Shown here in pieces: positions 12,877 through 23,327 of a stretch of DNA of 64,000 nt (positions within the stretch are counted from its first letter, which is position 1; each line of letters starts with the position of its first letter). The position numbers and the translations under genes are program-made. Source of the DNA: Pegea sp. RAD2-039 (taxonomy: Eukaryota > Chordata > Thaliacea > Salpida > Salpidae); the NCBI GenBank assembly GCA_034620365.1, contig JAQGEQ010000359.1:37097-101096 (forward strand). Direction: 5' to 3'. The notes beneath the pieces were generated by a model. It was not told the DNA's origin, did no database searches, and saw only the letters and a list, made by a program, of their open reading frames with translations.

Positions 12877-14728
12877 ATGAAGTCTATTGTATTAGCTTTA
12901 GTAACAGTTTTGATTTATGCTGTGAATACTGCAGGTGAAAATATTCGAATAATTTATTTTTAATAATATTTGAAAATTTATTTCTTCTTTACAATAAACG
13001 CAAAGTAGTATGATAAAGAGAACCTCTTACTAACATATATTCTCACAAATAGTATAATAATACTGATAATAGAAGTCTTTTAAATATTTATTAATACACA
13101 TTCTGAATATCTAATAACGACATCAAACTAAATATTCTTTAATTTAGATGGAATCAAATGTGTAGTGTATCGTGGTTTTATAGAAGATAAGACAGAAAAA
13201 TTAGTTCTACTTGAAAGTGATGAAGCTTACTGTCCTGAATACACATCTTGCTACTTTACAATATATAGATTTCTTTCTGGTAAGAACAAACAATTTAGTC
13301 TCAAAAATTTTAAAATAAACAAACTTTAATTCTAAATTTACTATTTGATAACTTTTTAAAAAGCGTTTTAAAAACTTACTATTCATTTCTAGAACTTAGT
13401 TTAGTGAGTAGAAGTTTGGTGATCACAAGTAATTTTTTTATCTCAATTGCAGCACCATACACAGCTTATGCAGCAAACTGTGTCAAGATAGACGATGATT
13501 TCGGCGATCCGTCCTTTTGTGAATTAGAAGACATAACAACTTGCTCACAAAGCATCTGTTCTGAAGATCTATGTAATAATATTTCAACAACTCAGCTACC
13601 AACAACTCAGGCACCAACAAATCAGTGTCCAAAAACTCAACTACCAACAACAACTCAGCTACCAACTACTCAGCCACCAACAACTCAGCCACCAACAACT
13701 CAGCCACCAACAACTCAGCCACCAACAACTCAGCCACCAACAGCTCAGCTACCAACAACTCAGCTACCAACATCTCAGCCAACAACTCAGCTACCAACAA
13801 CTCAGCCAGCAATAACTCAGTCACCAACAACTCAGCTACCAACAACTCAGCCACCAACAACTCAGCCAGCAATAACTCAGTCTCCAACAACTCAGCTACC
13901 AACAACTCAGCTACCAACAACTCAGCTACCAACAACTCAACCACCAACAACTCAGCTACCAACAACTCAGCTACCAACAACTCAGCTACCAACAGCTCAG
14001 TCTCAAACAACTCAGCTACCAACAACTCAGCTACCAACAACTCAGCCAGCAATAACTCAGTCACCAACAACTGTGGTTGAAACAACAGCTGAAACAACAA
14101 CTTATACTTCACCATCTTCAAGTATTACATTCAATCTAATTGTTTAAAGACAAGTTAATTTCATTCTAATCTGTTTTTAAGAATGTCCATCTCTTGGTAA
14201 AGATAGAACAGTTGACTTCAATTGTTCAAGATTTTATGATGATTCATCTAAATGTGGACGTCGCCCAGCATGGTCTTGTGATTATTTTAGTTGGAGAGTT
14301 AATATGTTGGAATTGTTTTTAAAAGAACTTGCAGACAAAATGTAAATTTACAAACTTTTTTTCAAATTTTAAACTTTTTTATTTTATATAACAAAATTTT
14401 TAGCCCTGAAGATAGTGATTTTAAACTTACTAAATGTGATAATGATGATGGCATCAGTTGTGAATCATCAGAAAAATGTTGTTACATCTCCTACAGTGGA
14501 TGTCAAATTTGTCATTGCATCGACCATGATTACATTGGTAATTGACGAGTATTATTTTTTGAAATAGTTTCTATTTATTATCAATTGTTTACTAAAAGTG
14601 TATTAATGATTTTAGATCACACATATGTACAAAATATTTGGAAGCGAGATCAGCAATTATGGAGGACGCTAAATAAGTTATACATCGAAGTTTATCCTGG
14701 AGAATCTGACTATTTTAATACTTGTTAA
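12877..14728 (+). CDS. Secreted Ly6/uPAR-like protein with TTQ stalk, copy 2
   Basis: Same six-exon plan as copy 1: 12877-12934, 13148-13279, 13393-14147, 14182-14341, 14404-14537 and 14616-14728. The signal peptide is MKSIVLALVTVLIYAVNTAG. Exon 2 differs strongly from copy 1 (KCVVYRGFIEDKTEKLVLLE) but keeps its cysteines; exon 3 keeps CSQSICSEDLCNN. The stalk has about 32 TTQxP pentapeptides. Exon 3 ends in its own stop at 14147. Exons 4-6 are open from a phase-1 entry and end YFNTC. All splice borders are GT/AG. The exon sizes outside exon 3 equal those of copy 1 exactly (58, 132, 160, 134, 113 nt), so this copy looks functional. Threonine-rich stalks of this kind are usually O-glycosylated; that is family knowledge, not seen here. 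Confidence 0.72.
13585..14070 (+). repeat. 15-bp coding repeat, about 32 units
   Basis: Tandem 15-bp units coding TTQLP/TTQPP with variants TTQPAI TQSP and TAQLP. The opposite strand and the +2 frame are also open across it because 15 is a multiple of 3; those frames are not genes. Confidence 0.92.
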
Positions 14729-15889
14729 ACAAGCGAAATCTTCCACAATATATTTCTTACATTAGTTACTTACTAACAATTGTAAATATATCAAAACTTT
14801 ATACTTTGTAAAAGTGCTAACTGTTGTAACTTGTATATTATAATTGAAAAATATTTGACTAAATTCAGAAGAACATTAAAAAATAAAACTAAGATCCACT
14901 AATAGAGAAATATTTTGTTGGTAATTTTTGTTCCGTAAAAGTTAGAGGTTTTACGAAAGTTCTTTCAATTTATTTGTTTTATTCATCGAAGCATAAGCTT
15001 CAATCTATTGAAGCATAAGCAAAAAAAAGTAATTAACAAAAAATATTAAATTAAGTGAAAAAATAAACTGGCAGCATTATACATCATTTGTTAACAAAAT
15101 TGTCTAAATGTTATTTATTTCAAACGATGTTAAATTTGTATATATTGAAAGATTTGTGAATTTGGTGTGAAGCAACTGAACTAGTTCTGAATAAATAATT
15201 TTTTATATGGATGCATCTGTATTACTTTTTCAAATTAATTAAAATTCGATATTAGTAGTAAGCAAAACTGATTTAACAATTTTTTATACGAATATTATTA
15301 CATGAAGATTTTAAGTCAGATTTTTAGTTATTAGTAGCATCTTGTGAATAAGAATTGTTTTGGAAGACTTCTTGTTTAGACTTTCTTAAAACAGTTTATA
15401 GATTACTCAACAGTAATTTAGTTATAGAAAATCATTTGGGCAAAACATTATTTGCTCATTTGACAAAGTTGAAATTTGACTCTTAATATCTGAAACATTG
15501 AATTAAATCCTGCAAAAGGCTTCAAAACTAAATAAAGGTAAATAGTTTCAGCTTTTTTATCTATTAGCTTGTTTGAATATAAACACAAACTATTTGAAAT
15601 CCTGTCTATAGAAAAAATTATTAAGATCGAACAAATAGTTAAATAATTAGACAATTAAGTTCTTCAATGTCCAAGATGCACAGAAGACATGTAAATGATT
15701 ACATCAGAGTTTCATTCTGATTTTAGTGTTCGTTATTCTAAAATCAAAAATGTAAAAATACAAATAATATTCAATAAAATAAAAACTTTCTAAATATTCA
15801 CCTCTAGTAAATATATAGTATACTTTAAATTGCATCTTTCAAGTAAGACAAAGTACAAGTCTAAAACAAATATCGACGTAAACCGCGCT
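14729..15889. other. 3' flank of Ly6-like copy 2
   Basis: No gene seen. A segment of it (about 14880-15510) recurs at 22660-23326 in the spacer and inverted at about 43910-44600. The minus-strand open frame at 15448-15654 is broken in those other copies. Confidence 0.6.
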
Positions 15890-16390
15890 TAGACACCATC
15901 GCCATGTGCATTCCAGAGAAAATTGTAGAATTCCTAACTTTAATGGATATATTAAAGTCATCAACACTACTACCTCTCTGTCTTGCTTCAAAATGAAGGT
16001 TAAGATGTACAATAGCGCACTGGAAGCTCTTGGAGTGAAGACTTATGACAGCAAAGACTGCTTCGAAAAAAGAAGCGTCAAGCGCATGTAAAGCACCAAA
16101 AACAATCTAGCAATTCTGAGATTTTGCGCAAAGCTAGAAAAGTATTTGTAGAGCTGCAAGAAAATGTGTCAATGAGATTTGGCTGTAAAAAATCGAAGCT
16201 GTAGCAGCAATGGGTGACACCAAATCCGTTTATGATGGTGTTAGATGTGCAATTGAACCCACAAAACGTCTAACAGCCCCCCCTCCCCCGCAATCTGCCT
16301 CAGGATAAATTTTGTACAAAAATAAGAAACCAATAGGGAAGCACATGGAACATTTTAAACTCGTTTACTCACTAAAAACACCGTGATGAA
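15890..16390 (+). pseudogene. LINE ORF2 relic (linker before RT)
   Basis: Reading with frame changes gives SALEALGVKTYDSKDCFEK, then IEAVAAMGDTKSVYDGV, TKRLTAP and KHMEHFKLVY. This follows the region between endonuclease and reverse transcriptase in LINEs of the type with the segment GKAPGPDG (LG..KRK..DWFDE, then EIQ.AAD..D.KAFYDA, then APLL and W.EHF). Several stops interrupt it. Its first part is mirrored at 43340-43540; the rest is absent from the right arm. Confidence 0.55.
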
Positions 16391-18990
16391 CACTATAATA
16401 GATAAAATGTAGCAACTACTAGTCATACAAGATCTAGATTGTGGATCAACAAGAAAAGAACCCAGCAATGCCATTTCATCAATGGGTGTTGAGAAGCATC
16501 TGGTAGCGATGGTAAAGTACCTAATCTACTAAATGTCAAACTTGCTTTTAGTTCCTTCTCCGGATATCTTAACTAAATGTTGAAAAGAAGAGCATATATT
16601 TAAATTTATTTTATTAAAAAAAATTCAATTTTCTAGAAAATTCTTTTGTTTTGTTTACAGCTTTTATAAATGTTATATAATAGCTGGTATTTATCATTTC
16701 TATGGCCATTTACTCATCTATCAGTTGTTCCTGATTTCTTCCTTGTTTTCTACATTAATGTTAAGCTGTGATCCTTAAGACCTTTGCATCATTTTTCGGC
16801 AATCACAATGTTTCATGTTTGCTGTAAGAGTTGAACAATTTGTGATTTGCATCCATATGACAAATATACTTTACTTAATATTCAAAAAGATTATTGAAAG
16901 CATACCTCTTATAGTTTCTTACCCAGCTATTTTTCTATGGTAATCGCAGAACGTATGAACCGTAGATTATTTACCGCAAAGGTTTCTGAACATTGGGCGC
17001 TGTCAGTTCATTCTGCATCCTGACAGTTGAGTTTTTCATTGTTATTTGCCGAGTTTGTTAACAGGAAATTTTTGTAACTTTTTTATTTAAACATGCTTTC
17101 ATAGTGATATTAAAATTATTAATTTGAAGTGATTAATTCATTTTTTTTAATCTTTTAGTTTCTACAATTATACTTGGGATTTTTATTCATTAGATGATAA
17201 CCATAATAATAAGTAATTTGTTAAAATTTATTTTTTTATAAACTTTTTTTATAAACTTTTTTAGAAAGTGGTTGGATTATCAGTTGAATAACTACATATA
17301 TTGCAGGAAAACTTTTTCTCATTATTTTTGTGTTTCCTTTTTATATAAGACTTCAAAACTCTTTCATTTCCAAAAATTTCCTCACAAAACTGGCAGTGAT
17401 GAAGATAATTAGAGTTAAAGATTAAACAGTATTGAAATATTTTTACGACTTTTTACTGTTTCTGCTATTTTTTACTGTTTTTGGTGTCTTTTCACAGTTT
17501 CAGGTATCTTAAACTGTTTCAGGTGTTATAGACTACTTAAAGAAAGATGCCAATGCAACTATCACTTGTGGTTTATGCTTAGATATCATCAATGATAAGA
17601 TATTATCATTTATCTATCATAAAACTTATTTGTTCAGTTGGTTTGCACTTGCATTATGACCAGTAGGTGTTGCAGCCAGATGTTTGACATTTTGTCATTA
17701 CCAGGTGACTTCAATTTATGTTTCTTTTTCAGCCCCTGAGAAACTTTTACAACTGATATTAGATTCCACTGATACTTGGGTATATGTTTCATATCCTCAG
17801 CTTCTGTGAGAATCCATTCTTGTTACTAGTTTCTTTATACTTTTGCTTAGTTGGTTTTGGTAGAAGTTTTTAGAGTTTTTATTAAATAATTGTTCCACAG
17901 GTTGTTGAAGTGAAAGTTGACAAGCCACAAAGAAGTAAATATTGATGCATGAGAAAGTTGTTACTGATGCATATTTGCAAATTCAAGTTTATAGTAGATA
18001 CTTTTGACTATAAGAGGAACAGATCTGATCATTTTTCTACTTTCCTTTAAATGTTTCATTTATTCATAATGTTTTTATCACTTAATTATTATGTAAAGAA
18101 CATATTGTTGCCTCTGGTAGTGTATTCAGAGTTGTTTGTAGTATATTTTAAACGAATAACAGTAGAATATTATACCGCATATGTTAATATCTTATCCACG
18201 CTAGGCTTGAGCACTTTTATGAATTTGGTTATTTGCAACTTTTGTAGTTTAATAGAGCTCTCTATTCGAATAGTTTTAATTTATTCAAATGTATAATTGT
18301 TTTATTTTCAATTTGTCAACGATTTCTTTGGTGTTATTGAATCCATATGTCTAAAATTTGTTTTTTCTGTAGATATTAGTTATTTTATATCTGATTAAAT
18401 TGATAAAACAAGTTTTATAAACTCTAAGTGCAGTTTTTATACCAATAAATGGCGTCACTTAAGGAAAACCTTTACTACTTAGACAGAGGAATGTAAGTTA
18501 AATTGAAGAGAGAAGAAAAATTGGCTACGTTATTTACCGTTGGTATAGTTCTCAATTTATTTAATAAAATTTCCTTTTAAGATTTATTTTGAATTTTTAA
18601 AGTTTTAAGAGTTTATTTTATTCTAATTCTACTGAATTATTGTGCTTAAATCTTACATAATATCACCAAACTTTATTTCTTAAATTTTAAAAGTTAAGTT
18701 ACCAGATTATTTCTCAGTTGCTTTCTTAATCATTAAAAAACATTCGTACACGATGTTAAAAAAATAAGTATTTTAACTTTTTATAACAAATTTTTATTCC
18801 AGTATCTTATTTTCAATGTTTTTTAGCATGATTTTAAAATAATTCATTCTATTTTGAAGTTTGTTTATAGATATTTTTATGCATTTTTATATTTAGATGT
18901 ACATTAATAAACTGAAATATAATTTAAATTGTTTATATAATTTATATCGAAAAACTTCTTTTTCAATTAAACTTGAGTTAAGCTTATTAA
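16391..18990. other. Inner arm end and non-coding stretch
   Basis: Up to about 17265 this belongs to the left arm; the block 16835-17060 is the best conserved inner piece. Beyond it the DNA is single copy. A possible decayed coding patch at about 17530-17650 reads DYLKKDANATITCGLCLDII, and another near 17735 reads PEKLLQLILDSTDTWVYVS; I recognise neither. A small open exon at 18449-18492 (MASLKENLYYLDRG with a GTAAGT donor) cannot be joined in frame to the next gene. Confidence 0.4.
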
Positions 18991-18992
18991 TA

Positions 18993-19008
18993 TTTCTTTT
19001 ATAAACAG
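18993..19008 (+). promoter_or_regulatory. Probable SL trans-splice acceptor of HD-ZF gene
   Basis: A pyrimidine stretch (TTTCTTTTATAAACAG) ends in AG at 19007-19008, 18 nt before the ATG at 19027, and no compatible coding exon lies upstream. Given the SL array in this window, I infer a trans-splice site; a cis-spliced 5' UTR exon is the alternative. Confidence 0.45.
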
Positions 19009-19026
19009 ACTTAGTAATTGATAATA

Positions 19027-21575
19027 ATGGAAATTCATCAAGTTATTACAGCTGATTTGTGGTTAGAAGAGAATAATTATACTGTAGATGATCAAACTCC
19101 TGCAGATAATTTTATTCTTCCCACTATTGAGTTGGAATTTATACAACAATTTTGTGCTTTCCCTTATCCATCAGAGGATCAACTAATTAAACTCTCTGAA
19201 AATTCTGGCTATTCATATAAATCGATTCAGCGTTGGTTTAACATGAAAAGGCTTCAGAATAACATAAGTTGGAGTCCTTCAGAAATACAATATGCAAAGT
19301 GTAAAATCATAAAATATTATGAAGAAGAAATTAAAAATATTGAAGATAGTTTAAGGAAATTGGCTTCAAATGGTGATAATAACATCTCTGAAATTCCATC
19401 TAAGGAACCTGTTGCTTCTACAAGTCAAGGAGAAGACCTAAACACTGTATCTTCATCTGAAACCTTTGTAAGTATCTTTTTTTGTTTATATATATTTATT
19501 GTCAAAATGTTAGTTGTTTCTACATAAAAAAAATAATTTGTTAGATGGTTTTAGTATTTTTTTTATGAATTTCTTTTTAATCTTTTATAAATAAATAATC
19601 TAGATTGTATAATTTTACTGGGATTCTTATTTGCCTCCTAGCTTTTTAAGACAGAAACAATAGAAACTCAAGTTTTCTATCAACCTAAACAAAAAGAAGA
19701 TTTTAATTCTTCTAGAATATTGGTTGAAGAAGGTAAATTTTAATTTTAAATGATCTTATGATGTTATAATATATGATTTTATTGTTTGTTTATGTTTTTG
19801 GTGTTTGGTTTTATAACTAAGTTATTTTAAAATTGGAAGTTTAATATAATGAACTGAGAAAACCTTTGAAGTAATATTGTTGAAGTGTTTGATAAATCTT
19901 TTATTAAACTGGTTTTTATAATTTTGATCTTTTAATAATCTAATGACTGTTAACATGTTTGCCTGACCAAGAAATTGTGATACAAGTTTATATTCAACAA
20001 AATATTTAAATTTAAACAACAAATTTGTTTTAAAAGGATCAAAATCTGTTAGTGAAGATTGTGGTGGATATGAAAGTTGTTTCAATCAACCAGAGATTAA
20101 AAGAAGAAAGTTGGAAAGTAAAACTGTTCTAAGTACAACTTCTAAACTAAAGTTATAATGTTTGTAATGGTATAAGAAATCACAAAAAAAAATATTTATG
20201 ACTAATAGTAACCCATTTAAATTATAGATCATATATTATTATTAAATAATAGTGATCTGTTTTGATAAGGAATAGCATTAAAACCCTTAACATGTCCAAT
20301 AGAAATTGCACTGGAGGTTTTTTAATTAATCTTATTGTTACAGAATGTCCTGAAGCCATCCAAGAACAACTGGATGATGATGTTGTTGATGAAGATTCAG
20401 TTAAAGATGTTGTTGAAAGTAATGATTATGAAAATTTTGATGGAAATGTTCTTGAGGATGAAGACCTAAATGACGTTAATGATTGCAATTTTGAAGGTGG
20501 AAATAAGGATCACATTGAGAATACTCTGGATGGTTGTGAAGATGAAGATCAAATGAAGAACGCTCTTGGTGATGGTGATAGAGATGACAATGAGGGTACT
20601 GCAGGTGAAAATGAAGAAATGCTTGAAAATGTTCTTGATAATGATAATGAAGATTTAGAAGATGCCCCGAAAGATGAAAATAAAAGTTAGAAAATATTTA
20701 TTTAGTAAAATAATATTAAATTATTTATGAATTACTTTAATTAAAAAATCGAAAAAGTTAACTAATGTTATTCGTCATAAAGACAATCTTATGAATAACT
20801 ACAAATAACTTTTTACAGCTAAAAGTCCTCAGAAAGAAATCAAGAATCTGAAAAGGAATCCTGAATTACTCCAAAGAAGTAAATTAAACTTTTCCATTTA
20901 TTTGTAAAAAAATATATCTTATTAATGTTTCTAGTTCTAGAATAAAATTAATTTTTGTAATAACACAATTTTTGTGCAGCTGATCTTTATCACTGCGAGT
21001 TTTGTGAAGACATTTTTGCTGATAAGAAAGTATTTGAAGTTCATCTTAAAAGAAAACATTCGCCTAATAAAAAGTATCGCTGCAATCTATGCGACTATAC
21101 TACGGATTATGGAAGCCATCTCAAACAACATCAAATAACCCACAATAAATTAAAAAATTTTCATTGTCGCTTGTGTGGAAAAAGCTTTGGACTAAAAATT
21201 AACCTTAACCGACATAATGAGTCAGTTCACTTAAAGGTGACGTATCAATGCGAGCTTTGCGAAAAATCGTTTAGCCACAAATCTAGCAAGCAACAACATA
21301 TCCGTAATACTCACCAGAAGCAAAAAGACTTTGTTTGTAATCAATGTGGAAAGACATTTGGGCAATTATGTCATCTTACAAGACACAAACGAATCCACAC
21401 AGGCGAGAAGTTGTTTCATTGCAAGATTTGCTCAAAATCATTTTCGCGATCATCTACTTTGAAGCAACACGAGATCAGCATCCACACCAGAAACTTTCCA
21501 CATAACTGCAGTGTTTGTAAAAAAGGGTTTTTGCGTCCTTCTCATTTACAAAAACATCTGAGAAGTCACAATTGA
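19027..21575 (+). CDS. Homeodomain plus seven C2H2 zinc-finger protein
   Basis: Six exons join in frame to 536 codons: 19027-19467, 19642-19732, 20037-20117, 20344-20685, 20819-20878 and 20980-21575; introns are phase 0, then 1, 1, 1, 1. Residues about 35-80 form a homeodomain-like unit whose third helix reads SIQRWFNMKR: Trp and Phe are kept but the usual invariant Asn after WF-x is Met. Residues about 205-318 are a very acidic Asp/Glu/Asn-rich region. Residues about 341-535 hold seven C2H2 fingers (for example FVCNQCGKTFGQLCHLTRH), with a TGEK linker only between fingers 5 and 6. It should be a nuclear DNA-binding regulator, with the fingers the likely DNA readers. The start is the first ATG after the acceptor. 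All exons are open and fingers intact, so the gene looks functional. No orthologue name can be given with confidence. Confidence 0.85.
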
Positions 21576-21632
21576 GTTTATGAAACTTTCATTTGTTTGT
21601 TTATTTGTTAAAATTGTTTATATTGTTGTTTT

Positions 21633-21638
21633 AATAAA
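21633..21638 (+). terminator. Poly(A) signal of HD-ZF gene
   Basis: AATAAA lies 58 nt after the stop codon of the homeodomain/zinc-finger gene, in a T-rich setting. Confidence 0.6.
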
Positions 21639-21639
21639 A

Positions 21640-22250
21640 GTTTCATTTATTCGATTTGTTGTGATGTTAATTTGAGTCTTTAAAAAGTTTTTAGTCGAAA
21701 GAATTTTAATTAATAAAATCAAATGATCAATAAACAAATAGTTTTAAATTATTAGATTAATTTTTAATTGAAGCAATTAGTTACTAGCTAAATTGTGCTT
21801 TAAAGAAATTTACTTTTATCGCAACTTTCTAATGTCTTTTTAATAATCTTTATTATTGCGTTTCTAGACATCCTATCTGATGTTATCTTGGAACCCCGAT
21901 TAGAAATATTTTGGAATTTTTATTTAAATTTGACAAAAGTTCATGTTTGAACTTTCTTTAAAATGTTTAAGCTAAAAGAGCTGTCTATAGACTCCAATAT
22001 CAGTAGATGATGTTAGTTTGTTTGTATATCCAGATGAAATTCAGCTATTAGTTAGTTTGTATATTGAAATGATGATGACTCTTTATATAAAGCTTAGCAT
22101 CGGGATATCATTATCGGTATAATTAATACCATTGGAAAGTCCACAAAATCAAGGCTTTGAAAGCACATTTGATGAAAAAACTTACTGTCATCATCTTTAT
22201 CAGTCTCAAATACATTAAAGATAATAACATTTTTTCTCAGTCCTCACGGT
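21640..22250. other. Non-coding; holds an 80-bp duplicate
   Basis: No gene seen. About 21868-21951 is a near copy of 22519-22600 (shared GATTAGAAATATTTTGGAAT), the sequence just upstream of the relic ORF at 22523. Confidence 0.6.
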
Positions 22251-22523
22251 TCAAAGTGAGTTTTTTGCGTGTGTCGGAGGCCTTCTTGGCAAGAAGCTGC
22301 ACCATGTTAGCATTTTTGTCGGAACCGGGACCACCGAGGCCCATGTGACTTGTTTCTTTATAGACGCATTCAGTTCGTCCATTGATTTAGACAAACTAAA
22401 AACTTTCTCATCAATCTTGGCATATTCCGATTTAAGTTTTACTAATTCATCAGATACAGATTTGCTGATGTCTGATAATAGGTTTTCATCAGAACTGGTT
22501 GAGGAAGCTGTTGTGACAGACAT
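22251..22523 (-). pseudogene. Coiled-coil ORF relic, retroelement ORF1-like
   Basis: The frame from 22523 reads SVTTASSTSSDENLLSDISK, then a heptad-like stretch (KIDEKVFSLSKSMDELNASI). After IKKQ the frame slips; another frame continues as MGLGGPGSDKNANMVQLLAK and stops at about 22225. A diverged relative at 27650-28084 has the same coiled-coil segment placed after a PHD-finger-like pattern, a combination seen in ORF1 of some invertebrate non-LTR elements. A host-gene retrocopy is the alternative. Not recognised further. Confidence 0.4.
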
Positions 22524-22659
22524 CGTATCCGATATTATCTTGGATCCCCGATTAGAAATATTTTGGAATTTTTATTTAAACTTGACAAAAGTTCATTTTT
22601 AAACTATCTCTAAATTAGCAGAAATAAAATACTTTTTAGAAAGAATACTAAACATTAAA

Positions 22660-23326
22660 AATTAAAACTAAAATCCACTAATAGAGAAATGTTTTGTTGG
22701 TATTTTTTGTTCCGCAAAAGTACAAGTTTTTACTAATTTTTTTTTCAATTTATTTGTTTTATTCAATGCATGGTTTCAGAAAACAAACTATTCAGCTGTT
22801 ATAGAAGACTGTAAAAAACTGCTGAAGGATGTTGTGAAAGTCTTTAGTATAGTTAATGTAGAAAAAAGAACTTTATTGAAGCATAAGTGAATAAAAGTAA
22901 ATAACATAAAATATCAAAATAAGTGAAAAAAGAAGCTGGCAGCATTATAAATTACTGGCTAACAAAATTGTCTTAAAGTTATTTATTTCAAAGGATGTTA
23001 AATTTGTATGTCTTGAAAGATTTGTGAATTTGGTGTGAAGCAACTGAACTAGTTCGGAATAAATAATTTTTTTATAAGGATGAATCTATATTACTTTTTC
23101 AAATTAAATTAAAGTCAATATTAGTAGTAAGCAAAAATAATTTTACAATTTTTTATAAGAATATTATTACATAAGGATTTTAAGTCAGATTTAGACTTTC
23201 TTAAATCAGTTTATAGATTATTCAACAGTAATGTTGTTTCTAGAAAATTATTTGGGCAGAACATTGTTTGCTCATTTGACAAAGTTGAAATTTGACTTTT
23301 AATACCTGAAACACTGAATTAAACCG
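22660..23326 (+). repeat. Dispersed copy of palindrome-arm segment
   Basis: Matches 14880-15510 downstream of Ly6-like copy 2 in the same orientation (shared GAAGCTGGCAGCATTATA and GATTTGTGAATTTGGTGTG), with one insertion at about 22775-22870. The match ends at GAATTAAACCGTGCAAAA, exactly where the SL array begins. Confidence 0.8.
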
Positions 23327-23327
23327 T

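Larger units (their letters stand above)
8840..15125 (+). repeat. Tandem unit 2 of left arm
   Basis: Second direct repeat of the left arm, with the unknown relic at 9271 and Ly6-like copy 2. It keeps the 10020-11270 segment lost from unit 1. The right arm resembles this unit over most of its length, including exon 2 of the Ly6-like gene. Confidence 0.85.
1..17265. repeat. Left arm of giant inverted duplication
   Basis: The reverse complement of this stretch recurs at 42805-56158. Matching landmarks occur in mirrored order: ODAD3-like exons, 113-bp minisatellite, DNAJC13-like exons, unknown relic, Ly6-like gene, LINE relic, and a final block at 16835-17265 that pairs with 42805-43345. The arm is cut by the window start, since the match is still running at base 1. 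It is longer than the right arm because it holds two tandem units (4150-8815 and 8840-15125) and because 16055-16833 is absent on the right. Sampled stretches look roughly 90-98% identical by eye; no alignment was run. Confidence 0.9.

Noticed and set aside
18449..18492. First coding exon of the HD-ZF gene (MASLKENLYYLDRG)
   Set aside because: Joined to the acceptor at 19008 the frame meets TGA within five codons; at most a 5' UTR exon.
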